Shown here: positions 45,954 to 54,442 of the stretch, one piece after another
How the letters are laid out: the number at the start of each line of letters is the position of its first letter
How positions within the stretch are numbered: position 1 is the first letter of the stretch
Assembly: GCA_903834925.1 (NCBI GenBank)
Contig: CAILLA010000302.1
Location: 1-56,467, forward strand
DNA from: an uncultured Schlesneria sp.
Lineage (GTDB): Bacteria > Planctomycetota > Planctomycetia > Planctomycetales > Planctomycetaceae
Direction of reading: 5' to 3'
Length of the DNA stretch: 56,467 nt
Program-made: the position numbers and the translations under genes
Notes under the pieces: model-generated
Seen by the model: the letters and a program-made list of their open reading frames with translations, nothing else
What the model was told of the DNA's origin: nothing
Database searches by the model: none

Positions 45954-47377
45954 GTGGATTTTTTAAGAAAAGTCTGATGGATTACGATATCACGGCGGAA
46001 AGCGATCCATTGTGCCCAAACGTCTCGCGCACAGAAGCATTCTGGACTTGGTGTCGAGTTTCCGCGTTGAGTTTTGGTGGACCTGCCGGCCAGATCGCAG
46101 TAATGCACCGAATCATTGTCGACGAGAAAAAGTGGATCAGTGAAGAACGATTTCTGCATGCACTCAATTTCTGCATGCTGCTTCCCGGTCCTGAGGCACA
46201 ACAGTTGGCAACATACATTGGCTGGTTGATGCATGGTACACGGGGAGCATTGATCGCAGGCGGACTTTTCATCCTGCCCGGAGCAGCTTCAATCCTCGCC
46301 CTGAGCATCCTTTACACATACAACGAGCAATCCAGTCTCATCCAAGCCCTGTTTTTCGGGCTGAAACCGGCAATCATGGCCATCGTTCTGGAAGCTGTGA
46401 TTCGTATTGGCAAACGTGTCCTGAAGAACCGCATGATGATCTTATTGGCGGCAGTATCATTCGTCGCCATTTTTCTATTTGATGTCTCCTTCCCACTTCT
46501 CATTTTGATGGCGGGGATCACGGGATTGATTGGCGGACGATTTTACCCTGAATACTTTTTTGTTCTTAAAAGGCAGACGCAGAAAGAATCGTCGAACAGC
46601 GTGCCATTGCATTCTGATCGATCGATTTGCGATACAGGCCGGAAGACCTCGCTTTTGCGAAGCGTGATGGTTAGCACCACCTGCCTGCTTCTTTGGTTCG
46701 TCCCATTATTTGTCATCCGGTTAACGCTGGGCCCAACATCGGTCTTTTTCCAGGAAGGGGCTTTTTTCAGCAAAGCGGCCGTGGTGACTTTTGGAGGTGC
46801 TTATTCCGTTTTGGCGTATATCGCACAGGAAGCCGTCGACAGCTATGGGTGGCTGAAACCCGGTGAAATGCTGGATGGACTTGGGCTTGCTGAAACAACA
46901 CCAGGACCGCTGATTATGGTCGTGCAGTTTGTGGGATTCATCGGAGCATACCGCAACCCCGGACCGTTCAGTCCGCTGGTTGCCGGGATTTTTGGTTCGG
47001 CTATCACAACGTGGGTTACGTTCGTTCCTTGCTTCTTCTGGATTCTCCTCGGTGCTCCCTATGTCGAACGGTTGCGGGAGAATAAATTGATCAGGTCTGC
47101 TTTGTCAGCCATTACGGCTGCTGTTGTCGGAGTGGTCTTAAACCTTGCCATCTGGTTTTCACTGCATACCCTTTTTGGCACCGTGACAAGTCTAAAACTG
47201 CACGGGATGCGACTTCAAATACCGAAGCTGGAATCTCTGAACGCTGCCGAATGCGTCATCGCAGTACTGGCATGTCTGATGACTTTCTATTGGAAAAAAG
47301 GGATGTTTGTGACGCTGGCCATTTCTACTTGCGCGGGGGCCGCATGGTTCCTGGCAAAGCCATATTGGCACTTCTGA
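45950..47377 (+). CDS. chrA: Chromate transporter (ChrA family)
   Basis: A 475-aa inner-membrane protein of the CHR family, which exports chromate. It has two homologous halves and about 10-12 membrane helices. The N-terminal half has SFGGPAGQIAVMHRIIV and LLPGPEAQQLATYIGW, the second half VVTFGGAYSVLAYI and ETTPGPLIMVVQFVGF. The GTG start at 45950 overlaps the HMA-like gene stop by 4 bases; the ATG at 45977 is an alternative. Neighbouring an HMA-like protein suggests a metal-stress unit; a different anion substrate is possible. Confidence 0.92.
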   Translation: MSGFFKKSLMDYDITAESDPLCPNVSRTEAFWTWCRVSALSFGGPAGQIAVMHRIIVDEKKWISEERFLHALNFCMLLPGPEAQQLATYIGWLMHGTRGALIAGGLFILPGAASILALSILYTYNEQSSLIQALFFGLKPAIMAIVLEAVIRIGKRVLKNRMMILLAAVSFVAIFLFDVSFPLLILMAGITGLIGGRFYPEYFFVLKRQTQKESSNSVPLHSDRSICDTGRKTSLLRSVMVSTTCLLLWFVPLFVIRLTLGPTSVFFQEGAFFSKAAVVTFGGAYSVLAYIAQEAVDSYGWLKPGEMLDGLGLAETTPGPLIMVVQFVGFIGAYRNPGPFSPLVAGIFGSAITTWVTFVPCFFWILLGAPYVERLRENKLIRSALSAITAAVVGVVLNLAIWFSLHTLFGTVTSLKLHGMRLQIPKLESLNAAECVIAVLACLMTFYWKKGMFVTLAISTCAGAAWFLAKPYWHF

Positions 47378-47425
47378 AACTTCAATCTCAAGCGAAAGTC
47401 GATGCGAGCCAGCACTTTCTCGGTT

Positions 47426-48343
47426 TCAGTCCGACGCAATAATTCGTCGATAAAGTTGGCCTGCAAGATCTGTCAGTCGCTCACGCTGTTCGAGTTTCGA
47501 CAGCGATTCTGCAGGTAGTTTCGTGGCGCCATTTGCCGCACCCCAGATCGCACCTGCCATCGCACCAATCGTGTCCGCATCGCCACCAAGTTTGGTAATC
47601 ACATTTACCATCTCCAAAAACGGTTCGTTGAGATAATTCAAAGCCAGATAGACTGCCGTCACGCATGATTTGTCTGCCGCAACACCGCGACCGAGTTGCC
47701 TAGCGATCTCCAAGGTCGTAGCGATGTGTCGTGACTTAAGCCATGACTGGACAATCGCCAATCGCGATGTGAAGGCTTCTTCTGAACAACAAGCGGCTGT
47801 CAAATTAAGAATCTCACTCGGAACCCGTTCCTGCGTCGCCAATGCTGTCGTGGTCGCAATGAGCACCGCCCCCTCAATTGCCAGCGGATGAGCATGAGTT
47901 ACGATGGCAGTCTGACGCGCAATGTCTGCAATCTCATCCATTCGGTTCGCTTTGATTAAACCAAGAATTGGAGCACGCATCGCGGCACCATTTCCAAACG
48001 ATCCACCGGGGTACACCGACCGATTCGCTTGTTTCCAGTCAGCACCACGCGTAATCCGCTTCAGGACCTTCGCAGTACCTGGCCCATACCCGCGATCCCA
48101 TCGATAACTTCCAGCGAAACGAACAGCAAGATCGGCAGCATCAAATTCGCCACGGGCAAGATAGGATTCCGTCAGATCAATCGTCATCTGAGTATCATCA
48201 GTCCAGCGCATTTCCCCCTGAGACGTTTTACCGATGAGTCGCCATAGTAGTCGTTCGAGAACGCCTCCTTCGTAAGGAGCACCGAGTGCGTCCCCTAACG
48301 ACAGACCAAGTAGACAACCCTGAAACAGATCTAAAGAAGTCAT
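47426..48343 (-). CDS. ADP-ribosylglycohydrolase family protein
   Basis: A 305-aa enzyme of the DraG/ARH family, which removes ADP-ribose from proteins, nucleic acids or small molecules. Two-metal site motifs are present: GDALGAPYEG near the N-terminus, WTDDTQMTIDL at ~45-55, and GGDADTIGAMAGAIWGA at ~258-274. The protein is cytoplasmic and of normal length. A macro-domain-like gene starts at 56371 in the same window, but no ADP-ribosyltransferase is seen. Confidence 0.92.
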   Translation of the reverse strand: MTSLDLFQGCLLGLSLGDALGAPYEGGVLERLLWRLIGKTSQGEMRWTDDTQMTIDLTESYLARGEFDAADLAVRFAGSYRWDRGYGPGTAKVLKRITRGADWKQANRSVYPGGSFGNGAAMRAPILGLIKANRMDEIADIARQTAIVTHAHPLAIEGAVLIATTTALATQERVPSEILNLTAACCSEEAFTSRLAIVQSWLKSRHIATTLEIARQLGRGVAADKSCVTAVYLALNYLNEPFLEMVNVITKLGGDADTIGAMAGAIWGAANGATKLPAESLSKLEQRERLTDLAGQLYRRIIASD

Positions 48344-48401
48344 TTCGCACTTTCGCCGATCGAGTTCCGTTTTGATTGGACTGGGCTGGGCTTACACCCT
48401 T

Positions 48402-48875
48402 TTAAAGCGACTGACGAGGCTTCTCATCAGGCTGAAGCTGGTTTCGTTTCGCGGCCCAATTCTGAAGGGCCAGAAACGTCATCACAACGGGAGTGATCGC
48501 GATCACGAAAATCGACTCTCGCGAGGAAAAAAAGCCACGATAATACAAAATGACGCTTAGGACCGTGCAAACCACTGCAAAGTTGAAAAATAGTCGTTGG
48601 AACCCAACGTAAGGATCAATTTGTTCTCGATGCAGCCAGAGAGAACAGCCAATCGAATTGACGATCGCAAAGCCGAATAGGCAAGCTAAGCCCGAGAACA
48701 CATCTGAAAATAACAGACTGAGACCGCCGAACAGCATCCAGACAGATCCACCAACTTGACTGCCAAACCAGCCACCAGCGTTCCAAACGAATGACTTGCT
48801 TTCGAGAGGATTTTTGGTATCCATTGGCGTTTGAATCGCTTTCTTCTGATGCGCCATGATCGGGGTCGATTTCAT
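48402..48875 (-). CDS. Small four-helix membrane protein
   Basis: A 157-aa protein with about four membrane helices: GSVWMLFGGLSLLF, SGLACLFGFAIVNSIGCSLW, LFFNFAVVCTVLSVILYY and IFVIAITPVVMTFLAL. The hydrophilic tail is basic. No family is recognised. The frame is open to 49067, but the membrane-protein-like part starts near the ATG at 48875 or a later ATG (48857). It is downstream of nothing obvious and converges with no gene. Confidence 0.6.
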   Translation of the reverse strand: MKSTPIMAHQKKAIQTPMDTKNPLESKSFVWNAGGWFGSQVGGSVWMLFGGLSLLFSDVFSGLACLFGFAIVNSIGCSLWLHREQIDPYVGFQRLFFNFAVVCTVLSVILYYRGFFSSRESIFVIAITPVVMTFLALQNWAAKRNQLQPDEKPRQSL

Positions 48876-48914
48876 ATTTATCGTTTTTTCGCTCGCGCAG
48901 TTCAACAATCTCCG

Positions 48915-49139
48915 ATGTCCGAATATCCCCCGCACAAAATCGTGATGGTCGAGGCCAAAAGCAGTTGGGTCGGTAAACTGATGTCGCACGTTTCCGATGG
49001 CAAATATATTGAGATCTACCAGGGTAAATCGTTCCGAAACAACGAACAAAAATTGGCTTTGGCACACATGCTAGAACAAGCCAGCCTTCGAGACCTGCAC
49101 GACTTGCCTGTCGAATGTGATGAATGGTTTGGTTGTTAG
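48915..49139 (+). CDS. Possible 74-aa hypothetical protein
   Basis: An open frame of 74 aa with a protein-like pattern (KIVMVEAKSSWVGKLMSHVS, then YIEIYQGKSFRNNEQKLALAHMLEQASL). No ribosome binding site is visible before the ATG and no family is recognised. It is divergent from the four-helix membrane protein. The remaining sequence up to 49429 shows only an unconvincing overlapping frame. Confidence 0.3.
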   Translation: MSEYPPHKIVMVEAKSSWVGKLMSHVSDGKYIEIYQGKSFRNNEQKLALAHMLEQASLRDLHDLPVECDEWFGC

Positions 49140-49429
49140 TACCGGCAAATCAGAAAAGGATCGCTTTGCTACTTTTGTGAGACGAAACTCCAAAAATTGG
49201 TCGGTGATGTTTCTTTGGACTTCAATTGTCAATGGGCCAGGAGTTTTCAAGAAATTCAAAGCAGTGAAATGTCGCCCACTCGAAATCCAGGATCTCGTTG
49301 GACCGCCTGTGGATTCTGCTTGTGTCGGCAGATATAATCTGACTCGTCAAACGTTTGGCGGAATTCGCGCTCGAATTCAGGCTGGCTTCCTTGTTTCTCT
49401 CCTCATTTTGCGAATTCGATTGATCTGTT

Positions 49430-50233
49430 ATGACACAATTAACGCCTGAAGGGCAAAGTCTTGTTAACGACATTGCTCAACGACATGGGTTCAGCCAGGA
49501 CGCGGTGACTCATATGCTGTGGGCCGTGCTGAATGGCAACGGTTCGATGGCTCAGTTCAGCCATTCGGAATTTGGTGGTTCCGGCCAGTGGATGCGCGGC
49601 GGCATGACGATGCTGGGAGATATGTTTAATAACAATCTCAAAGGCCGCGTTGATTCGCTGTGTTCTGAGATTTCCAATGTCCTGGCCAATCAGCCGGGAT
49701 TGTTGCAGTCGGGCAGTTTTCAGACACAGAATCAGGGTGGCAGCGACTTTCAGAATCAGACGACCGGCGGCGGTTTCGGCTCGTCGAACCTGTTTGTTCC
49801 TGATCCCCATGCGAACTGGTGGCCTGCTGAACTGGGTTCCCCGAACGCATCCGGTAGTCAGAACAATATGCGTTATGCCTACTTTGCAAACGCTCGTCGT
49901 CTGGCGGTCGATTCCGGGGGCGAGGTCTGGGTTTATGACACTCAAGATCATCAGATCGGCGGGTTCTCGCAACAGCAGGGATCGGGCAACTCGATCACGT
50001 TCAGCAGCCAGTTCGGGACGGTAAATCTGGCGAGTCTTCCTGTCGTCATGAAGAATGGAACTCCGGTTCTGGCTCCTGTCGCTACGGCACCAACGTCGAA
50101 TTCGACGAATGGTTCGATTGCTGAATCCGATATTTTTGCAGCAATCGAACGGCTGGCGGCGCTGAAGTCGAGTGGTGCGTTGACCGATTACGAATTCACG
50201 ACAAAGAAAGCAGAATTGCTGGCCCGGCTTTGA
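49430..50233 (+). CDS. SHOCT-domain protein
   Basis: A 267-aa cytoplasmic protein. The N-terminal part (~1-90) is helical, the middle is Gly/Ser/Gln-rich (~90-135), then a beta-rich section around 145-205 (RYAYFANARRLAVDSGGEVWVYDTQ). The C-terminus (~235-267, AAIERLAALKSSGALTDYEF) is a SHOCT domain, a short oligomerisation or binding module. Function is unknown. Confidence 0.72.
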   Translation: MTQLTPEGQSLVNDIAQRHGFSQDAVTHMLWAVLNGNGSMAQFSHSEFGGSGQWMRGGMTMLGDMFNNNLKGRVDSLCSEISNVLANQPGLLQSGSFQTQNQGGSDFQNQTTGGGFGSSNLFVPDPHANWWPAELGSPNASGSQNNMRYAYFANARRLAVDSGGEVWVYDTQDHQIGGFSQQQGSGNSITFSSQFGTVNLASLPVVMKNGTPVLAPVATAPTSNSTNGSIAESDIFAAIERLAALKSSGALTDYEFTTKKAELLARL

Positions 50234-50290
50234 TGCATTCACGGCGGCAGCTTTGCTTCCTCGAATAAGGAGCTTGCCAAAGAGAATTTC

Positions 50291-50405
50291 GCCACAGATG
50301 CACACAGATTTACACAGATAAATGCAAAATGTAATGAATGCGTTTATGCTTTTTCTGTTCCAATCTCTTCTTCCGATCCTGCTCTTATCTGTGTCCATTT
50401 GTGGC
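50291..50405. repeat. Dispersed CCACAGATG-type repeat with near-perfect ends
   Basis: The left end GCCACAGATGCACACAGAT (50291-50309) pairs with ATCTGTGTCCATTTGTGGC (50387-50405) with two mismatches. A second internal ACACAGAT follows at ~50312-50319. CACAGATG-CACAGAT units are a known intergenic repeat type in planctomycetes and related phyla. Confidence 0.65.
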
Positions 50406-50516
50406 AAAAACTCTTTGCTTTCGCCTTGCAGTCGGGGAATCATTAACGAGTTTTTGGTGATCGAAAACGTGGGCTATATAGAGGCTGGGAGTCTCTGCTG
50501 TGGCCTTGTGACTCTG

Positions 50517-50555
50517 AAGAGCACGGCCTAACCGAAGACGGTAAGACCGTGGCAC
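50517..50555. repeat. Dispersed GTGCCAC repeat, half copy C
   Basis: AAGAGCACGGCCTAACCGAA, continuing GACGGTAAGACCGTGGCAC, matches the right half of copy D (54207-54244). Only one half is present, which suggests truncation. Confidence 0.65.
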
Positions 50556-50652
50556 CCTCTTTTTTCTGCTCGCTCTGCACCGGGCAACCATTCACCGATA
50601 CGGTATCATTCAAAATCCAATGCGGGAGTTCTTTCAAGGCGGCAGGAGGATC

Positions 50653-50957
50653 ATGATGTTTTCGTGTGCTCTCATTCTTCTCGTCGTTCTCGGATATCCA
50701 GCATTGCATGCATACGCTCTTTTCAAATTGCGCGAGACGTTGCGACTTTTGCGTGGTTCGTTCTTATTCTTGCCGTTCCGTTTTGTTTGTTGTGTATTGG
50801 TTCCGTCCTGTTGGACCAGGAAATGGGTGGAATGCCGGGTAAGGGAATCATTCAGTCGCTCCTGGTTATCATCGCCTGCACATTTGCGAACTTAATCCTG
50901 CTGTTGCTGCTGTTTTTTCAGGCCGTCACTTCCTCCAAAACACCACCTCCGATTTGA
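50653..50957 (+). pseudogene. Small three-helix membrane protein gene with apparent frameshift
   Basis: AGGAGG stands 4 bases before the ATG at 50653, so a gene starts here. The first ~28 residues form a membrane helix (FSCALILLVVLGYPALHAYA). In that frame the rest becomes Arg/Ser/Cys-rich and stops at 50895. In another frame the sequence from about 50730 to 50957 is hydrophobic and gene-like: TFAWFVLILAVPFCLLCIG and IIQSLLVIIACTFANLILLL, joined by DQEMGGMPGKG. A one-base indel near 50735-50760 would give a protein of about 100 aa with three membrane helices. It may be a real mutation or a sequencing error. Confidence 0.55.
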
Positions 50958-51190
50958 CCCCATTAACAGTTTCTTTGGTCAATTCCAGATCCCCAGACTT
51001 GTCGGTCATTGCTCATTTTTTGCATTTTGAGGTTGGGTCGCCGTATGGTCGCGAAGAAAAAATCTTCGTGCGTTGCTTCGACCGGTAACGCTGTGCTTGA
51101 CCGTGGCTTTGCATGCTGTGTATTGTGCGATTTCTCCAATCATTCTCAATTATACCGCTTAAGGCTCGCTCCATGATTCTGTCGCACAGA

Positions 51191-52345
51191 ATGTCCCGCT
51201 TTTGTTGGTTGGCCGCTTCCATTTTCCTTCTGGTTGGATGTGAGCCAAATGTTCCGAAAACCAAAACGGGTTCAACATCAGCGTCTACGTCAACGGAAGC
51301 TGCCGCACATTCGGCGGAAAAGCCCAAAACGAATGTGACTGGCGGTGCTGCTGCGGGCTTGAAGCGATTGATTATCCTGACCAACGGCGATTCGCCGTTC
51401 TGGGATGCCTGTCGCGAAGGGCTGCTTACCGCCAAGAACGAACTCAAGCTGAATGACGTCGGGCTGGATGCAGTGCTGGACGTCAATGACGGAACGGCAC
51501 AAGGCCAACTGGCTAAGCTGCAACAGTATGGAACTCAAAGTGACATTGCGGGCGTCGGCGTTTCAGCGATCGATGCCAAGAACGTGGCGATTGCTGATGA
51601 ATTGCGTGCGATGCAGAAGAAGGGAATCAAGATCCTGACGATCGATTCGGATGTCGATCGAACACAGTTCGGCGATGCCCGATATGCGTTCATCGGGACA
51701 GATAACCTGACCGGTGGAAAAGTTCTGGGGAAATGTGCTAAAGAACTGAAACCTGACGGAGGCGAATTCGTTACGTTTGTGGGTCTTAAGGGGGCTCAGA
51801 ACGCCATCGAACGAATCGGCGGGTTTGCCGAAGGGGCCGGTGAGAAATTTATCGACAAAGATACAATGACGGATGAAACAGATAAGACAAAGGCTCGCGA
51901 TAACGTTCGAAATGCGATTCGAAACCATCCGAATCTCAGCGTTCTGGTCGGGATCTGGTCATACAATGCACCCGCCATTGTTGACATTGTGACAGAAGCA
52001 AACCGACGTAAAGATTTTACGATTGTAGTATTTGATGCTGAACCAACGGCAATCACTGCCATGGCCGAAGGAAGTATCGATGCGATGGTCGTTCAGAACC
52101 CCTTTGCGATGGGATACGAAGGGATCAGATTGCTCGACGCGCTTGTTCGCGACCAGAAGGATGTCCTGGAAAAAATGCTTCCAAACTATGGAAAGCCCGG
52201 TGGAGACATCTTTGATACCGGCCTGAAAGTTGTTGTCCCTTCTGCGGAATCCGCTCTGAACCCCAACCATTTTCCGGGTGTGGAATTTCTGACGCTGGAA
52301 AAATTCCAGCTGTGGCTCAAAAAATATGGTCTGACGGGTTCCTGA
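51191..52345 (+). CDS. Lipoprotein sugar-type ABC substrate-binding protein
   Basis: A 384-aa binding protein of the ribose/galactose (periplasmic-binding type I) family. It has a lipobox IFLLVG|C and a Thr/Ser/Ala-rich linker to ~55. Two lobes follow, with LIILTNGDSPFWDACREGL, VSAIDAKNVAIADE, TIDSDVD and IVVFDAEPTAITAMAEGSID. It captures a sugar or a related compound for the permease encoded 5 bases downstream. The ATG at 51191 (MSRFCWLA) begins the signal; 51173 and 51113 are possible earlier starts. Confidence 0.88.
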   Translation: MSRFCWLAASIFLLVGCEPNVPKTKTGSTSASTSTEAAAHSAEKPKTNVTGGAAAGLKRLIILTNGDSPFWDACREGLLTAKNELKLNDVGLDAVLDVNDGTAQGQLAKLQQYGTQSDIAGVGVSAIDAKNVAIADELRAMQKKGIKILTIDSDVDRTQFGDARYAFIGTDNLTGGKVLGKCAKELKPDGGEFVTFVGLKGAQNAIERIGGFAEGAGEKFIDKDTMTDETDKTKARDNVRNAIRNHPNLSVLVGIWSYNAPAIVDIVTEANRRKDFTIVVFDAEPTAITAMAEGSIDAMVVQNPFAMGYEGIRLLDALVRDQKDVLEKMLPNYGKPGGDIFDTGLKVVVPSAESALNPNHFPGVEFLTLEKFQLWLKKYGLTGS

Positions 52346-52350
52346 ACATT

Positions 52351-54057
52351 ATGGATTTGACCGTTGTCGCGGCGCTGGTCGTCATGATCCTTGCGTCCGT
52401 CAGTGTCATTGGGTTGCGGCGGTTCGCCGCGACTTCAGACGCCGGACGGCATCAACTGGGCCTGATTGCTGCCATATTTTTTGTACTGTTCTGTACAACG
52501 CTACTGGATCAACATCACAACTACGTCGCCCGGTGGGGCGATTGTCTGATCGATCTGATGCGGCAGACGACAATGCTATCGTTGATCGCACTCGGCGCAG
52601 CAGTCGTGATCATTGCGGGAGGGATCGACCTTTCCGCCGGGTCCGTCATTGCGTTCAGTGCATCGATTTGTGCCACGTTCATGGTGCTGCTGGCGCCCGA
52701 AGCGATCAACCAATCACTTCCTGTCGGAACGGGGGTCATCGTTGCATCGATCGTCGGAACATTGATCATCGGATTATTGATCGGCAGTCTGCATGCGTGG
52801 CTGATTACCGAGGTCGGCTTGCCGCCGTTCGTTGCCACGCTAGGGACACTGGTTGGCCTGCGCAGTCTTAGCCGTGCGATTATTGAGAACGTCACTCAGT
52901 CGATGCTGGGAGGTACAAAAACGCAAATCAATATCGCTGACAAATCGTTTCGCGAATTGTCGGGACCGTCGGGGACCGTCTGGAACCTGACGATTCTTGT
53001 GGCGATTGTCGCAGTGATTCTCTGGTTATTGTTAAGTAAAACCGTCACAGGACGGCATCTTTATGCGTTGGGCGGCAATGAGCAGGCGGCTCGGCTGAGC
53101 GGTATTCAGACTAATCGCATGAAATGGCTGGCGTACTGCATCAGCTCGTTTCTTTCCTCGGTGGCTGGGGTGCTTTATCTCAGTCAGAACGGTGTGGCTG
53201 ACCCTCAGACGCTGGCTCGCGGCTATGAATTGAATGCGATCGCAGCTTCGGTTGTGGGGGGATGCAGCCTGCAAGGGGGACTTGGGACAATTCAAGGAAC
53301 GTTGCTGGGAGCCCTGTTCTTACGCGTCGTGATTGATGGTGTCGCCAAGATCATCAAGACGGGAGCTGACGTGTATGAAGGATTAATCGTTGGGGTGCTG
53401 GTCGTCTTTGCGGTAACGTTTACGAAGACGTCCGAGGCCATGTCGTCTTCCCGACGAAAGCTGTTTTCCGGGCCGCTTGGCTGGGTCACGATTGTGAATT
53501 TGACGTTGCTGGCGGGAGTGATGATGGCGCTGCTGGGCGCCAAATTGTTGCGGGGACGCGTGCAAATGGACGCGGCCTGGCTGGCTTTGACCGCCGCTGC
53601 GTCGACACTGTTCCTGTTGTTGATTCTTCGTTCCGAAACAGCACCGCAAAGGAAGCGAAGTTGGGGAATCACCTGGGCCGTCGCCACGATTATCGCAGCG
53701 ATTGGACTCGATATGAATTATCCGCAATTCCAACGCGGAGCGGCAGTTGCGATTGCACGGAATGCTGGTGGTTCGGTGACTCAGAACGACGACGGAGGGA
53801 TCGTTGTCGATCTTGCGGGGAGTCGTTGCACAGATACGGAACTGAAACGGCTTTTGCAACGAGTGAAATATTTTTCCAACGTGAGTGAGATCCGATTGAA
53901 CGACACGGGGATCACGGATTCCGGTTTGGATGCGATTGGAAAAGCCTTTCAAGAGGTGAAATCCCTTAAGAGACTCGACACCACGGGGTCGAAAGTCTCC
54001 GAGATCGGTGTCGTAAAGCTGAAACGTACGCTGACGGGGCTGGAAGTTCTGCCGTAG
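52351..54057 (+). CDS. Sugar ABC transporter permease with C-terminal LRR-like domain
   Basis: A 568-aa membrane protein. Residues ~1-365 are a RbsC-type permease (GGIDLSAGSVIAFSA, GGNEQAARLSGIQTNRMKW, ASVVGGCSLQGGLGT). Three more helices follow (~375-455). From ~475 to the end there is a soluble leucine-rich-repeat-like stretch (VSEIRLNDTGITDSGLDAIGK, then LKRLDTTGSKVSEIGVVKL). Permeases of this class normally end after the permease domain (~320-350 aa), so the tail is an addition. No ATPase gene is adjacent. The start at 52351 is 5 bases after the previous stop; a CTG at 52312 is unlikely. Confidence 0.85.
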   Translation: MDLTVVAALVVMILASVSVIGLRRFAATSDAGRHQLGLIAAIFFVLFCTTLLDQHHNYVARWGDCLIDLMRQTTMLSLIALGAAVVIIAGGIDLSAGSVIAFSASICATFMVLLAPEAINQSLPVGTGVIVASIVGTLIIGLLIGSLHAWLITEVGLPPFVATLGTLVGLRSLSRAIIENVTQSMLGGTKTQINIADKSFRELSGPSGTVWNLTILVAIVAVILWLLLSKTVTGRHLYALGGNEQAARLSGIQTNRMKWLAYCISSFLSSVAGVLYLSQNGVADPQTLARGYELNAIAASVVGGCSLQGGLGTIQGTLLGALFLRVVIDGVAKIIKTGADVYEGLIVGVLVVFAVTFTKTSEAMSSSRRKLFSGPLGWVTIVNLTLLAGVMMALLGAKLLRGRVQMDAAWLALTAAASTLFLLLILRSETAPQRKRSWGITWAVATIIAAIGLDMNYPQFQRGAAVAIARNAGGSVTQNDDGGIVVDLAGSRCTDTELKRLLQRVKYFSNVSEIRLNDTGITDSGLDAIGKAFQEVKSLKRLDTTGSKVSEIGVVKLKRTLTGLEVLP

Positions 54058-54442
54058 ACCGAAGCACGTCCGAACTGATCAACGGCGAAAGTGTGGTCGG
54101 ACAATACTATTGTGCCACTTGATCGTCATCGCAATCAAAACCAGGAGTGCCACGGTTTTGGTTTCTTCGACAAGGCCGTGTCTTCATTCTGCAATAAAGC
54201 GTCCGAAGAACACGGCCTTACCGAAGACGGTAAAACCGTGGCACCCAGGTTTTGCTCCAAATCCTATCGCCCAATGCAATACAAACATCCCATCTTCTGT
54301 TCGTTTCATCAGGCAATGGCAAGCCACTCGCTTGCGCGTCGGGCTAACGAATAATCCGGTGTAAAGCTGTCTTTCCGAGTTTCGGCAGGTCGACTAAACT
54401 GGGGATGCCAAGAGTTTTCGACTATCCGGGAAAGGACGCCCG
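54058..54442. other. Repeat-rich intergenic region upstream of parA
   Basis: No gene is seen. It contains repeat copy D and a GCAATGGCAAGCCACTCGCT-like segment at ~54310-54340. The parA promoter should be near 54380-54430. Confidence 0.4.
54147..54244. repeat. Dispersed GTGCCACGG...CCGTGGCAC repeat, copy D
   Basis: It runs from GTGCCACGGTTTTGG to CGGTAAAACCGTGGCAC. The outer ends form a pair (GTGCCACGGTTTT with AAAACCGTGGCAC, 13 bp perfect). Inner AAGGCCGTGTCTTC and GAAGAACACGGCCTT pair too, so the whole element can form a long hairpin. Confidence 0.75.

Larger units (their letters stand above)
50234..50652. other. Repeat-rich intergenic region
   Basis: No gene is seen in this stretch of ~420 bases. 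It contains two repeat elements given separately (50291-50405 and 50517-50555). Confidence 0.5.

Noticed and set aside
49117-49449. 110-aa ORF before the SHOCT gene
   Set aside because: It overlaps the SHOCT start and a possible small gene, with no ribosome site.
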